64,000 nucleotides of DNA from Vitellaria paradoxa (GCA_019916065.1 CM034238.1:33365176-33429175), one strand, 5' to 3'; positions 11,201 through 26,200 are shown, numbered from the stretch's first letter. Notes: generated from the letters alone by a model not told the origin. Made by a program: numbers and translations.

Positions 11201-14200
11201 TCTTCCATACATTGAACAATTTTTTTTTACAAGTTGTGTGAGGCATGTCTTATCACTATTCAATCGATATCATTAAATTTCCTTCCATTCGTCCATGTTT
11301 GAGGAATTCTAATTTGACAAGTTCAATTGCATCATCACTCATTACTTATTCTCAACCATGTATTCCACATTTTTTTGATAATGCTGGTATTAAATGAAAA
11401 TTTGAACTGAGTAATAATTATTATAAATTTCCTATTGATGCTCTTGATGGGAATAAAGACTTTAATGGATATAACACAATGATGATTTTTGCATTGCCTA
11501 TTAACCACCCTATATCGTCCTGCCAAAATTTGCATGCCAAAGTATTGAACCATTATATATTCTTTGTGATCCTGTATCCACTACAATTGTTTTTATATTA
11601 CCATGTGATATAAGTTTTGCCATAATTTGCAATGTGGAGAACTTGTTACCTCGTCGAGGCATCTTTAAGTCTCAAATATTGTCTGCAAGTTAATGGCGAT
11701 ATTTTCATGCCAATTCTAATTCCTCCACCTCTCGAGCAATGTCCATCTATGTTCAATGTTGTGGACCTCATTTTCTTTCAACTCCGAAGATGTCTTGTCA
11801 AATGAAAAATGCAGCCAGATATTAGTGCGCAAGTTTTCAGCTCAACAGAATCGAGTTTTTCTCAACCCGAGAGAGTTGATGAGGACATCAATCTGCAAAT
11901 CTATTTTATTATTATTATTTTATTTATTATTTGGACCTATTTTTTTTGAGTTTTATTAATATTAAGTTTATTTCATTAGAGGTTAATTGGACCTATCTAT
12001 TTCGAGTTTCATTAGTACTGGGTTTATTTTATTAGGAGCCTTTTGTGTTTCAACACATGAATTTTAGAAGTTTATTATTTAAACCTTAATTAGGGTTAAC
12101 AAGATTATTATTGAATAAATATTGAATATATTGATTTTCCTTCTTCCTTATGGCCGCTACTACTTCTCCTTTCCTGCTTCTTCTTCTTCATTTATTTGCT
12201 AAGTTATTTGGTTCTACAATACTTGGGCGTTGTGAGCCCACGATTTTAGAGCCCATTAAATTAATATCGGTGTGGCAAACCAGCAGTACCAGGGTAGGGC
12301 CCGTGAACGCACTAGTTTCCAAGATTGGGGCTAGATGGAGAATCGCGACATATCTCCTTTATAGTAGGTGATTATATCAATTGCCTGCTTAAGTTGAAAT
12401 ATTTGTTTATTAACCTTCTATTGTTTTGACTGCATATCATGCCATATGCCACTCTCATCATTGCAATGATCACATCATGTAACTACTGGGCTTCTACTAT
12501 TTTGCAGGGTGGTTCATCAGGGACAGGTAGCGTCTACTGGAGTTATCATAGATTGCTTATTTAACCTGCCAGGGTAGTCGAGCGGTTCTTGGGACCAACA
12601 ATAAACCCGGAGGTCTTGAGTTCGAATCCCACAGGTTACTATCCTGTCTTGCCTGGTGATTGGGTCTTGCAGGTGAGTTCAAGCACTCCGGGTTTACCCA
12701 TCGGTTACGCGGTTCATTGAAGGCTGCAATAAACCAGTGTGGGTTCCGGGTTACCAAAAAAAAAAAAAAACAGAAAAAAAAAGATTGGTTATTTCTATGA
12801 CTATGGGTGGGTTTATTTGTTTTATACCAACTTGTGGGTATGGTTACTCCTCAGACTTTATTAGATATCATTTATGAGTGTTGGATAAATTGATGGATGA
12901 CCGTATCGCCTATGTTCGGATATTTAATTTTTTGTTATTATTGAACAATGCATTATGATTATATATTTCTCTTGGGTTGCAAGGGGTGTACTTTAATTGA
13001 TCACGTGCTTTCGATTTTATTATGTTGTACAGGCTTGACCAATGGCTCTAGACTTGGTGAGTGGAACCATTGAGTTGAGCTTAGTTTAGGATCTGATTGT
13101 CTTAATTGTTAATCAGTCTAAGTCACCCATGCCGCCCATCTACCAGTCTCTTTTATACGTAATCAAACCACTTTACTTGATTTTTCCTCAAATTATCTTC
13201 AATTGTTGCTATCACGGTACAAAAAACATAATGCAGTGCCAATGTGGCCTTCCAAGAATAGTGGATTTATTGTTGTGTGGAAGAGCATGGGAGATGGTTC
13301 TTTAGGGACTGTCAAGTGAGAAAAAAGAATTATCAAGAGTGATGGAGAGGCAATATTCAGGAAGAAAAGCAATTCCAATGGTAGCTCAAGACTGTCAGTG
13401 AGCTGAAGCCAAGTGCCAAAGGTATGAGGTCTCAATTTCAATAGTCAGGTGCTATTAATCCTTGAGGCCACCCCAAGGACTAAAACCTGCTTTATTGGCT
13501 ATGCAAGTGAGAACTACAGGCCCCATATTTACACCTATAAGCCAAAGCTCTATCAGATGGTGATTCTTTGTAAGAAGAAGAATCCTCTATGTGCTATTAA
13601 TCCTTGAGGGCCACCAAAAGGAAGAAGCCCCGCTATACCGGCTATGCAGATGAGAGTACAACAGGCCCCATAATTACACCCAAAGCCAAGGCTCTATCAG
13701 ATGGTGAGGAGTCGGAGGAGCATATCACTTTATTCTTGAAGTAAAAGAAAGCAGACAGTTACAGCCGGTGTGTAAACAAGTAAACATAATCAACAGTGAT
13801 AAGTAACGTATTACCTTAAGCTTTCCCAATGAGTAAAGATGGAAAAGCCTGTCCAGATGCTGTTTCCATAGATGCGCGTATTGCACCAGGAAGAAACCAG
13901 CCTGAAAATATTGGCATTGTTAGCTCAATCCCAAAAAATCGAATTCCAAGCTAAAAATTTCTGATCCAAATAAAAATTCATTGAAATAAAATCAGATTCA
14001 TTTAAACTGCATCTGCAGATAATCAGAGGCCTTTGAACTGGAATTTAAAACAAGAAATGACTTATTTGGAAATTCCCACATAATCACAAAATTAAATTAT
14101 GGAACTGAATATAACTTAAATTAGAGGATAACAACATAGGACAGGCATCAAAGCACTAGATGCTTTTGGCAAATAATTCAGTCCTTAGATCAAACCGCAG

Positions 14201-17200
14201 CAACCAGATTTTCGTGTCACACAACCATGAGGATAAACTATTAGGAGCAGATTCTACTTACCATGTTTAAGCTAGAATGGAAAGATGAAATGGAAAGATA
14301 TGCAAGAAAATTCTAGTAAATTGTACTTCAGACACTTGTTAAAAAAAATAAAGAAATAAAGAAAAAAGAGAAGAAAAAAGATGACAGGTGTGCGAATGTT
14401 AAACCTGTCCCAAAACTCTAATTCAGTTGGGAGCGACGTGAAGATGATTTTGGAAGACCAGCCAACAAAGTTTACAGTATAAGCTACATTAACCATGAAA
14501 GAAGTGAAATATACAACCATTAGATCCCAACAAAAATCTGGAATAAGATTGAGAACCTGTACAGTTACAAGCATAAAACATCCAGTTCCCCCTAAATGCC
14601 CAAATGAATACACCAAACCAGGCTCTCTCGATAAATGCTGAACCAAAAAGCTTGGAAAGAATTTGCACGTTTTACCATTGGAGAGTTACACTCATAAATA
14701 TTATGGATTACATATAACAAATCATCACATATTATATTCACGTCTCCACCATTCCCTAATGCATGAACATACAGCACAGGGAAAGGGTAGCATATGGACA
14801 CAATGCTACAACAAATTTAATTCAAGAAAGATTGCGTATGAAGATGACAAGGATAAAACAATACACGCAATATGTATGTGTGCAGGCACACATATGGTAA
14901 GGATAGAACAGAGTTATGACAAATTCTACAAAGCTCCATAGAATATATTAAACAAAAAAATCTTATATAGAATATGGACATTAAACAATAATTATTTGTC
15001 ATAATATATAAAATATATTGCAATAAAAGAATATGAATCTATCAGATATTTTAAGGTTCTAATAAAAACGTTAAATTTCATACAAGAATGTCACATGAAC
15101 CAGGATTATACCGAAGTCAAATAATTAACCTCGTTTACTCTATGTTCTTATTTAACAAGTGGTCCAAGTGTTTGAAATCCCAAATATGATTTTCCTAAAA
15201 GCTACTTCATTACTTTAGTAGAAATGCTGCATCCCACTGTCCAAGAAAAGGTGGACACTTGTCCTTGAGTATCAGTATTATTGCATACATGTGTAAAATA
15301 CAAATTATATTTCAAATAATGGTATGTTGAAAAAGTATCAGACATGCATCAAAAAGTACACTTGGAGTGGTCGTTTATCCACTTATCATTCTGTGCACAA
15401 CTCCATTGTAGAAGAATCTGTGCTTCACAGACCATCATCAATATCACCGTTAATAGGATATTTTAATAAGTGTTAATACTCAAGCCTAAGATAAATGTTA
15501 ATCGATTTATAGTCATTTCGTGTAACCCTCTTTCCACAGCAAGACAACATTCAGCTAAAGTTACACTTATAGCATGAAATAAAGAAATCATCTGCAACTA
15601 AGATGATAAAGTATGTACACCTAATTCACCAAAAATTAGTCCAACTTACCACAGTTTGGCTTTTGGCTAGAAGCTTCTCGCAAAGTCCAGTATAATTTAA
15701 TGGCTCCCATCCATGCTCTCCTTGATACTGAAACCCAAGCAAGTCACAATCACATGAGAGAAACCAAGCAGTCATTTAGAAATATAAGGATGTATTGTCT
15801 TGCTGTATTAATTATTTGATAAATCTATTACTAATGCATAAAGTGAGCCCCACAATTTGGTAAATCAATACTTGAAATTGGTGAAGCCTGGTCAGACATT
15901 CAATTCCCACAATAACCCTTGGTCAACTAATGAGTTATGTTTCATGGTATAAATTTATAAAATCAATTTCCTTAATTTTAATTTGCAACCATGTTATCTA
16001 ATTCCATGTAAAATTCAAATTCTAAACTTTCCAAGTTCTTTGTTAGAAGTTGTTTACTACCAAATAACTTATTAATATTTCAATAATTACTTCAAATTAA
16101 ATTTTTATTAGCCACACACACATAATCTGGCTTTGTGCTAGTTAAATTTAAAATTTAGGCTGAACAGGTTGCTAAATATTCAATTACAGAAGACACATTT
16201 AGCGATAATGATCTTCAAATTTTAGGTGCAGCCATATGATACATGGTCCTTAGCTTCTAAAGGAAATTCTCAAAGTATGGTTGTATGTTATAAATTCCTA
16301 ATTATAAAAAAATAAATACAAAGAAAGTATTGATGTTTAGCTGGTACAGTAAATAATAATTGCCTAAAGAGATTAATGTGACAATTGACCATGTACATAT
16401 ATGTTCGTTAACATAGTAGTAACTATATGCTGATTTAGTCTCATGCTTGTCAGATGGCTCTGCCGTGTGCAGCAAATACCAGAGGTACACTCGAGTGATT
16501 AGATTCAGGTTGAGACCACTACATGAGGAGATAAAATTTGAGTATCAATAACTCTTCGAGAAAAGACATTGAAATGGTTCATATGAATGAATGAGACCAT
16601 AATGGAGAATGATTATTGCAGATGGCCCCAGAATAATAAAATTTTTATGAACTCAAGCTTCTGTCAGCGCTATACATGCCATTTCAGCCTTTCAGGCTTA
16701 TAAGCATTTATAAGACTTCATATACAAGCATTTGCCAAGCCTAGATAGAATTATGGAAACAGCATCAAGGGGTGCTTTGAAATACAAATGATCCACGTAC
16801 AAGAAGTCTTATGATCAAACTTTCTGCTAGACTGCAGTCATGCCATAAGTGATTAATTCCAAACACGTGGGAGTTTAAAATCTTTTTATTTATGGTCAAG
16901 CAACTGCCACACATTCACGGACTTATGGAAGTAGAATTGAGGGATGTGATACCTCCTTCGATACTCATACAACACATAATACTCCATGATCAACGCAGAT
17001 TCACAACAAGAGAAAGAAAGTAAATCCAAGGAAAGTCCAAAATTAGCATATTCTCAAGGAGGGGACTCTAGTTATGTTTCTCTTCTCAGTAGATTCTTAT
17101 TTATGTTTAGTTACATTACATTCTCACATATTCTCGAACAATGCATAGTTTGTCATCATTATTTGAGCTCCACCACATGAATACTATTTCACCATGCAGT

Positions 17201-20200
17201 CAAGGTCCATTGGCTAAAATAAAAATATGTGACTATGTTTCACCTTGCTATCTCATCCTACATTAATTTTAGCATAAAGAGTTACTAGTCTAGCCTCTAG
17301 GACATCCATGACTTAGGGATGAGGCCAACTCAGACCCCCCTTGAGTTCGGAAAAAGTGCTACTCGTATATGTAATTTTTGAATTAAAAACAATTTATGCC
17401 ATGGTTCAGACCCCTTAAAACTTTAAAAATGGTAAACCTCAGTTCAAGAAAACGTCGCTGGTACATAAAGCCGGAGATATATGCTTACATGAGCTTTATA
17501 GAGAATTTATTGGTATAGGTATTTTTGGGGGAATTTTTTGTAATGCTAGGCATGTCCTTAATGACTATTACTCTTTTTTCCCTTCTAATAATACCACTGG
17601 TATATGTAAATTTTTAGGTCAAAAACTTTTAATACTATAATTGGTGCTAAAAAACACCACTAGTACATATTGGTCAAAAAACTTTCAGGCTAAGGACTAA
17701 CCTCCCTAAAATTTAAAAAAGTTTTTTTAATTTTTACATATAGACCACAATTTAGAAACTACATAATCCAACCCATCACTTATGGCTAATAACACAACAC
17801 AAAAACTAAAAAGAAACAATCTAAAATTTATATGGCCCTAGAAATTGAAGCATCTAAAAATATTCCTAGTCAAAAATTTTAAAATTTTAAACTCATTATA
17901 AATAGCCAACATTAAATAATATTTTGGAATCTATAAAAAAAATAAAATAAAGAAGGAAATCAAAAGACACAATGTTAATTCATGCAAAATGAAAAAATGT
18001 ACCTGAGAAATCATTCCAATCACAACCAGTCGTCCATAGATCGCCAGCGCATTCAAACAAAGATCAAACATCTTACCGCCAACAGACTCATAGACTATGT
18101 CAATACCTTTTGGGAACTCACTCTTTAGAACCTGAAAAGTAAAATTAATAAATAAAAAAGTAGCAAAGAAATGTAAATAACTAATTAAAATCTATTGCAG
18201 GGTTTTTGTAAGAATCAAACATTGAAGCATCCAGTTTCAAATAGGAATTGGTAAAGAAATAAAGAGACAGAGCTGAAGTAGACATTTGGTGGCATTTTTT
18301 GTTGTACATTCCACATAATACTAGACATAATAAAAAGAAAATCAAATTCATATAAGTCAATAGAATCAATTGCAGTGGAAAATGATAGAGCACATGTGAT
18401 GATAGGAGTAAGTAGTCATGTTGCAAAACATCTAGAACATATTTTGGGAACACTACAAGAACATTCTATCTAAAAATTGTTGCATTTGAAGATGGAACAA
18501 TTATTTTTAGCATCCAACTATGGCTAAACTGCATTGACCTTCCCTTGTTGTTTGCCATTTAGATGGTTAAATCACCTTGTTTTGAGGATATGCAGGGACC
18601 TCCCCTGCCCTGAATGGGCCACAGGGAGGGGGGAAGCTTAAGGTAAATGCATACCTCATGCTATAGCTTTATAGCTTGTCAAGTCTGAATGTGTGTGCAC
18701 AAGTGCAACTTTTATTGTTAAAAAATATACAAAAAAAGGGGGACAGAAAATGAAAATTTGCAGAAATCGATGAATTAGAAAACATACAGCTTTGATATCT
18801 TCTGCTTTATAGTCAATGACACGATCTACTCCCAAATTTCTCAAAAGCATAGCCTTTTCTTTCCCTCCACAAGTTGCAACCACTGTATTTCCAGATAATT
18901 TTGCGAGCTGCACTTCCATGTCTAAAAATTAGTAAACTTGTTATCATAATGGATTCAAAGATTAAAAAAAAGAATCACTAAATATTATCAAATGCATCAC
19001 AAATTTATATCTAGCCCGCAGAAAGGCCCAGTGCACAGACAAGTAAAAAGAACAAAAAGACAGTGAAATCCATACCCAAAAATACATCAAATATACTGCT
19101 TTCAATAAGTCAATGAATTACTTGTAGGCCATCTTTTTGCTCTCTGAACTTACTCCAACCAGTGTATACACACAGTTAAACTAAACTGTTTTACTTTGAC
19201 CACAACTAACCAGATTCTTCCAAATTGAGTCACTTTCTCATTAAGAAGTCTAGGGGTGTCGGCTTGTGTCATCCTTCTAACAGGCAATCATCTGCATAAT
19301 TCATGAATCTGACACTACCCCATCAAACATATCACCAATTTATGGGTCTCTAAACTTGTGAATACAAAATCAGCACTCCTGTCATGAATTTTGCTTCCCA
19401 AGCTCTCCTCTTTCTCCAGTATATTACAAACAATAAAATTCAATTTCTTTTTTTTTTTTTTCCTTTTGGTAATCTGGAACCCTCACCGGTTTATTGTAGT
19501 TCTCAATGAACTGCGTAGCCGATAGATAAACCGGAGAGACGTACATTATCTCTCATGCACATCTCGCTTGAGTTAGGAATCGAACCATATGGTCTCTGTG
19601 GGGAGCATACGAGCCACTTAGACTAACCCTGAGGGGCAATAAAGTTCAATTTTTATAAAGATGGTACTAGATTTTAATGTGACTGAATCATAAGATTGTC
19701 AAACAGGGATGGGAAGCACTAAAAAACATTGGTGGCTGGTGTAAGTGGATAGCTTTGAAGTCTGTTGAGACCTCAGGTGGCATCCTAATCATGTGGGATA
19801 ACAGAAAATTGCAAGCTGTGGAATCTGAGATTGGCTCTTTTTCCATCTCCTGTATGTTTCAGCATCTTAATGAGGACATATCTTGGTGTTTAATGGGAGT
19901 TTATGGTCCAGTGGACAATCACTGGAAATCAGAATTTCTAGAAGAAGTGGGAGCTACTATTTTCAGGTGGAACCTACCATGGTGCTTGGGGGGTGATTTT
20001 AATATGACTAGAAGTATTGAGGATAAATGGGAATGCAAAAAAAGATCAAAGCAGATGGATATTTTTTCTGATTTCATAGAAGGCTTACAATGTATCGATC
20101 TGCCACTAAATGGAAGTAGATTCACTTGGAGCAACAACACTTGTAAGTCTAGAATTGATAGATTTTTGGTTTCTTCTGATTGGGAGGATCTATTTCCTGC

Positions 20201-23200
20201 AGTTCTTCAAAAATCTCTCCCTAGGATTGCTTCCGATCATTTTCCTCTCATTCAGAGATATGATTACACTATGGTGGAATAAATACAATTTCAAAGGGTC
20301 TGCAAGTTACAGATTGATTCAGAAGCTGAAGAATCTAAAACAGATCTGAAATATTGGAATTTTGAGGTTTTTGGAAGGCTCGAACAGCAGAAAGCTCAAC
20401 TGGAGAAAGCCATTCAAACTCTTGATTCGTTGGATGATGGTGGTTTTCTATCTGACCAAGGGAGGATTATGAGGCAAGACAAGATTTTAAGGTTAACCAA
20501 TTTAATTAAAATGGAAGGAATAAGCTGGAGACAAAAATCTAGAATTCGATGGCTCAAAGAAGGTGATCGAAATACAAAATTCTTCCATAAAATGGCATCT
20601 GCAAACAAAAGGAAGAACTGGATTGATAAATTGAAAGTCAATGCGGAGTTAACAAACGACCAAGGGGACCAAGGGGTGATCAAACAGAGTATTGTAGATT
20701 TTTACAAGAAATTGTTTGCGGAAAAAGAAAATTGGAGGCCTCTAGTGAATGACATGGATTTCAGCTTAGCTCCCCCGCTGCAGCCAGTCTTGAGCTTCTA
20801 TTCATTGAATCAAAGGTTTATTAGGCACTCATGGAACTAAATGGTGATAAAGCCCCTAGACCAGATGGCTAGGCCATTGCTTTCTTTCAAAACTGTTGGA
20901 ATATTCTCAATGACGATCTGCTGTCAGTGTTTGGTGAATTTCATAGCAGCTGCAGATTTATCCGAAGTTTGAACACAACCTTTATAGCACTAATTCCTAA
21001 GAAGAATGGAGCAGTAGAGTTAAAAAACTTCAGGCCCATCAGTCTGGTGGGAGCAGTTTATAAGCTCCTTTCAAAGGTCCTAGCTAACAGGCTGAAACAG
21101 GTACTGGACAGCCTTATCTCTGACTCTCAGCATGCTTTTGTTAGGGGAAGACAGATTTTGGATGCCATACTTATTGCAAATGAGGTACTGAATTCCAAAA
21201 TTAAGAGCAAAGGTGATGGTTTAATTTGTAAACTGGTTATTGAAAAAACATTTGATCATGTCAAATGGAATTTTCTGCTTTATCTGCTGAGAAGAATGGA
21301 TTTTGGAGAAAGATGGTGTCAATGGATCAACCGGTGCATTTCAACTGCCAATTTCTCTGTTTTGATTAATGGATCTCCTACAGGTTTTTTTGCTTTCTCT
21401 CGGGCTTTAAGACAAGGTGATTCTTTATCACCTTTTCTTTTCATTTTGGTAATGGAAGTTCTTAGTAGGATGATGAATAAGGCAGAACAAATAGGTTACA
21501 TTGAAGGGTTTTCCGTGTCAACCAGCAACAGAAGCATCAGTGTCTCTCACCTTCTGTTTGCAGATGACTCCATTATTTTTTGTGGAGCAGATTTGTTACA
21601 GTTAGGCTATCTACGCTGTATTCTACTGGGCTTTAAAGCTATCACAGGTTTGAAGATTAACCTCAGCAAATCAAAGGTCCTACCAATGGGAACAAATTCT
21701 AATCTGGAGGACGTTGCTGCAGTTCTCGGCTGTAAAATAGGCTCCCTTCCTACAGTTTATTTGGGCATGACTTTAGGAACCAATTTCAGGTCAAAACAAA
21801 TTTGGGAACTTGTTATTGAAAGGTGCAGAACTAGAATGGCTGAGTGGAAAGTTAACTATTTATCAACGGGGGCAAGGATTACTTTGATCAAGAGTGTTTT
21901 CTCTAGCCTCCCCACTTATTTCTTCTCTCTTTTTCCAGCCCCTGTGTCAGTTATAAAGGAACTGGAGAGATTGCAAAGAAATTTTCTTTGGGGCAGGAGT
22001 GAAGGAGCCTTCAAGCACAACTTAATGGATTCGAAAGTGGTCTGTAAGCCTATACAATCGGGTGGAACTGGAATTAGACAGCTGAAGCTGCAAAATGAAG
22101 CACTTATGGGGAAGTGGCTTTGGAGATTTGCATATGAAGACTCTAGTCTTTGGAGAAGATTGATCGTGACTAAATATGGTGTGGAAAAAGGTGGCTGGAA
22201 CTCTGTTGAAGGTTTCTCCTATTTTGGTGCCAGTCTATGGAGATGTATAAGAAGGAATTGGCCCAGATTTGGTAGCTATTTATCTTGGAAGGTGGGATGG
22301 GGGGATAAAATTCTGTTTTGGAAACATAATTGGCTGGCTAGTGACTGTCTTTCAGTAGTCTTTCCTGAAATTTATTCAATTGCGATGGACAAGAATGCCT
22401 TAGTTTCAAATTATAGCATTGGCTTTGGCACAAATAGAGTTTGGAATATTCAGCTGCGAAGGAGTTTAAATGACTGGGAATTGGATAGCTTCAGGACACT
22501 GATGGAATTACTCTATTCTATACTAATGGAAGACACGGCCGATTCACTGATTGGGAAGCCATCTACACATAAAGATTTCTCTATTAAATCTTTCTATCTG
22601 TTCTTACAGTGTGGAGAGAAGGAAATCTTTCCTTGGATGAATCTATGGAAGGCCCCTGTTCCTACAAGGGTCATTTTTTTCTCTTCATGTATTGTGAGGG
22701 GAAGGATTCTGAGCATGGATAACCTAAAGCAAAGGGATTACTCTATAGTTAATAGATGCTCATTATGTCTCAAACAAGAGGAATCTATTGATCATCTGTT
22801 CATCCATTGTTGTTGGACCACTAAAATTTGGAACCTAATTCTTTCATGCTTTGGCGTTCAAATGTGCTTCCCCACTAACTTAAAAAGCTTTCTTTTAGCA
22901 TGGTGGGGACAACTAATGGGTAGGAGGAAGAGGAAGATTTGGACTCTGATCCCTTATTGTCTCTTTTGGTTGATTTGGAAGGAACGAAATAGGAGGATAT
23001 TCGATAATGCAGAAAAGACTGCTTTGCATCCCAAACGTTTATTCCTTTCTTGCTTGTTTAGTTGGGTTGAAGAAGGAAAAGAGATAGATCTTAGTTCTTT
23101 TCTACTTTTTATAGCTAGCATGATGTAAGTAGGGGGAAGTTTGTAATTTGCTCTTTACTTTGGCATCTCTCCAATGCTATTTAATAATACTTACTTATCT

Positions 23201-26200
23201 TTTCAAAAAGAAAAGTTCCAAAAAAATACATGAGAACAGTTGTCATCTGAATTGATTACAGTAAAACTATTTAAGATGAGCTTAGGCTTAGATCGTGGAC
23301 CAAGTTATCCAAGATAATCTATAGGCTGCTTGCCAACCTATAGCCTAGCAATGTGTAGCAGAAAGTGCCCCTCTATGCACAGGATTTTCCTCTTATTATT
23401 GTAAGAGTTAAAGGCTTGGTACCTACAAACAGCAGACAACTTCTGTTCAACTTGATTTGAAAATGAAGGTATGGAGTATCAAGGAGAGCCTCTTCAATAA
23501 ATTCCATTTCATGTTTATAAGACTTCTGATAGTATCACTAGAAAGAAATCACTTGGAAGACCTTCAATGGAATAATTCAACTCCAATCTTATTATAAACC
23601 AAGAAATTGAGAATTTCTCCCAATGCTGATTGATCTGTTTTATTTGGTCACTGCATAACTAGATATCTGCAAATTCCACTAATTATTGACTCACTCACAG
23701 CAAGCTCATCCTAATCAAAGGCCTTACAGATCACTGACGAAGGATTCCATGAAAAGTTAAATCCGTTTCAGAAATTGCATGGATTCAAAGTTGAAACAGT
23801 TGTTTTCCAGGTATGTATGCTAATAACAAAGCAAAACAAATAAATAAATAAAATGAAGAGAGGTCCTCATCCTTTCAGATGGCAGGCCTCCAGGAATTGA
23901 GCTCATGCTCTCATATTTTTACAAAAATCTAACGGTGAAAGAGGATATTGCATTCCCTTGGAAAGGAGTTAAACATACTAAACATACAAGCCCTCCTTAG
24001 AGTGGCATTCTCTGAGTGAACGAAGGTTCAGTAAGCTATTGACTATGTTGAGCATCTAAAATAGTCATACAAAAAATAAAATTTCCATCACTTTGACAGC
24101 TGGAGTTTTTAGAGGAGATACACGCTAGCAGTCTAACATGATACCAAAACAGTTAAAAGTTCAGGGTGTATTGAAAATTTTAAATGGTAATACGAGTGAT
24201 ATAGTTGCCCATCTTTAACAGCACAGGCTTTTGGATGAGATGGTAATGAAAAGTTTGTCAAAATATGGAATAATCCAAGAAACAGGCACAACCAGTGCAT
24301 CCCGTGCAAAAAGAATTTAGAATGTGAACAGCCTTTTATTACGTTGTTTAACTGCGAGTGAGATGTGAGGGTTATCATTTCAGTGTCATTAGTGGAACAA
24401 GCAATGCCTCAATCAGTTAGCTTTTCATGCCAAAAGGAAAGAGACACCTTAAGAGGCTATGAGAAAAAGGCTTGCGAAGCAGCACCACTTTGCATTGTAT
24501 GATTGTTATGGAGGGAAACGCAACCACCTCTCTTTTAGAAGAGTTTAATGCTATATAAATTCTTATAAAGGTGTGGTGCAACCATGCTGGTGTATTTTTT
24601 AACTTTTGTTTCCCTTTTTCCTTTTGGGCAGGGGAAGCCAAGGGAGGATGGGCTGTTCTTGATGTCTCATTTCTAGAGTTTTTGGGCAATTTGAATGGCC
24701 CTATGGACATTTAGGAAACTGCCTTTTGGGCTTTTTGAGGCCCATTGTGATTGGTATACAATGTCCATACTAGGTTACATGCCCTGTCATGCCTTTTAAT
24801 ATATATATATATATATTGATAAGTAACCTGTCATGCCTTTTAATTTACTTGTCTTAAAAAAATGAACAAGAAAATTTACAATAGGACCCCGAGGATGAAT
24901 AAAAAAGGTCCAACATAAAATGAAGTCAGTTTTTCAACATTTAATTATAGTAAAATTGATTTCCATTATGGTTTGTGATTGCGTGGAATGAGGTGGTAGA
25001 CATCAAGCTCCTTTCATAGCACCAGTTTGTGTTTGTGTAATTCTTCAAAAGTTGCGTAAAGAGAGGACCAAAAACATGAAAAGAAAGACAGAAGCTGAAA
25101 TAGGAAGGTGGGGAATGGTAGTCATCAAGCTCCTTTCAAAGCACCAGTTTGTGTTTGTGTAATTCTTCAAAAGTTGCGTAAAGAGAGGACCAAAAACATG
25201 GAAAGAAAGACAGAAGATGAAATAGGAAGGTGGGGGACAAGGTCAGGTTTAAATGAGGAAGAATAAGAGATATGCTAAAAAAAGAAAAGACCACAAGATC
25301 TGGTTTAATTCCATAATCTGGTAATAGCAGCAAAAAACCAAGTCACTGTCCTTCAACAAATGTGACCATGCACAAACATGTCTTCCTAAATATACATTTG
25401 GGAAACAATTAGAAACCATCCATAACAGAGGTTTTTCCTATTCATTTAACAAACCTGGACTGCAAACTGGCCAGTCCCTCCTGCAGCAGCAGTTACAAGG
25501 ACCACTTTTCCAGACTCCATTTGTGCTGCCTAAAAGTTTGATGAAACAAGAACGTGTTAGAGCCCACTCAAAGAATGGCTCCAATACTTGAAAACTTAAA
25601 CATCTGTTTGCTAACAACAGTTATTTCTGGCTCAGAAATAATGCACTGCCAAAATATTGAACAAGACAATTTTAGGAGGAGCTAACCTTTTCTAGAGCTA
25701 TTGATGCTGTAAGTCCAGACGTAAGCATGGCAACCACTTCTGGATCAGGACTCGGAACAGGAAGGATGTGCTTTGAGTGAACCTGTTGAACAAAATGAAA
25801 GCTAATGTTCATAAATTGACAGTCAAAATTAATTGTGATTGGGAGGAAGGAGGGATGAGTAGAGCAGACCTCGTAAGTTTAGAGATTATATTTTTCAAGA
25901 TAACATACCACTGTAAATTCCGCATAACTTCCAAAAGTCATGAGTGCTGCAGGAGTGCCAACTTTTAAGTGCTTAACAGAATCACCTACTGCAGCAATTA
26001 TTCCAACAGCCTGCAACACAAGGAGATAGAATTCACTGCCCAAAGGAGAAGGAACATTGAGGAACATCAATGATGCAATACCCTTCAACAAAACACCCCA
26101 GCCTTAGCACTATTATGATAAAAATGTACATCACACCATTTATAATGGGTAATAATTATAATAGAAGATGTATATGACATCGTATGGTGTTTCACAATTT

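Larger units (their letters stand above)
8920..12221 (+). mobile_element. Non-autonomous gag-type LTR element, copy 1 (TR-GAG-like)
   Basis: Direct repeats at 8920-9362 and 11877-12221 share the start TGATGAGGACATCAATCTGC and a T/C-rich end with TAAGTTATTTGGTT. The element is flanked by the 5-bp duplication CTTGG (8915-8919 and 12222-12226), which proves the ends. A primer site TGGTAACAAAGC (9367-9378) resembles TGGTATCAGAGC, the initiator-Met type. The interior has Ty3/gypsy-type gag remnants but no protease, reverse transcriptase or integrase. The 5' LTR is about 100 bp longer than the 3' LTR through extra sequence in its second half. It lies antisense to the host gene in the intron between exons 11 and 12. 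Confidence 0.88.
19653..23214 (+). mobile_element. L1-like LINE, 5'-truncated and degenerate
   Basis: Contains, in order, the C-terminal half of an apurinic-type endonuclease, a reverse transcriptase and a C-terminal CCHC-type zinc-binding region. It ends near 23214 in TTACTTATCTTTTCAAAAAG, the usual plant L1 3' end with a short A tail. There is no ORF1. It is antisense to the host gene in the intron between exons 8 and 7. The left end abuts the intact SINE duplication at 19652; I did not find a convincing duplication for the LINE itself. Confidence 0.92.

Noticed and set aside
12563..12640. tRNA-like sequence with A and B boxes (also at 19570-19636, 27418-27495, 39840-39895)
   Set aside because: Each is the head of a SINE with poly(A) tail and target duplication; none can fold a complete tRNA cloverleaf with an acceptor stem.
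14272..15023. Overlapping ORFs of 124, 92, 69 and 68 codons on both strands
   Set aside because: They lie in an intron between two sure exons, have no family resemblance and biased low-complexity composition (Phe, Ile runs).
18656..18919. Start codon MEVQ at 18919 as a gene start
   Set aside because: The Met lies in the intron before the acceptor; the exon begins at Leu (LAKLSG) and joins AVQ of the previous exon.
19653..23230. AAAGTTC at both ends of the LINE as its target duplication
   Set aside because: The left copy lies inside the SINE's own 16-bp duplication and the match is only 7 bases in A/T-rich sequence.
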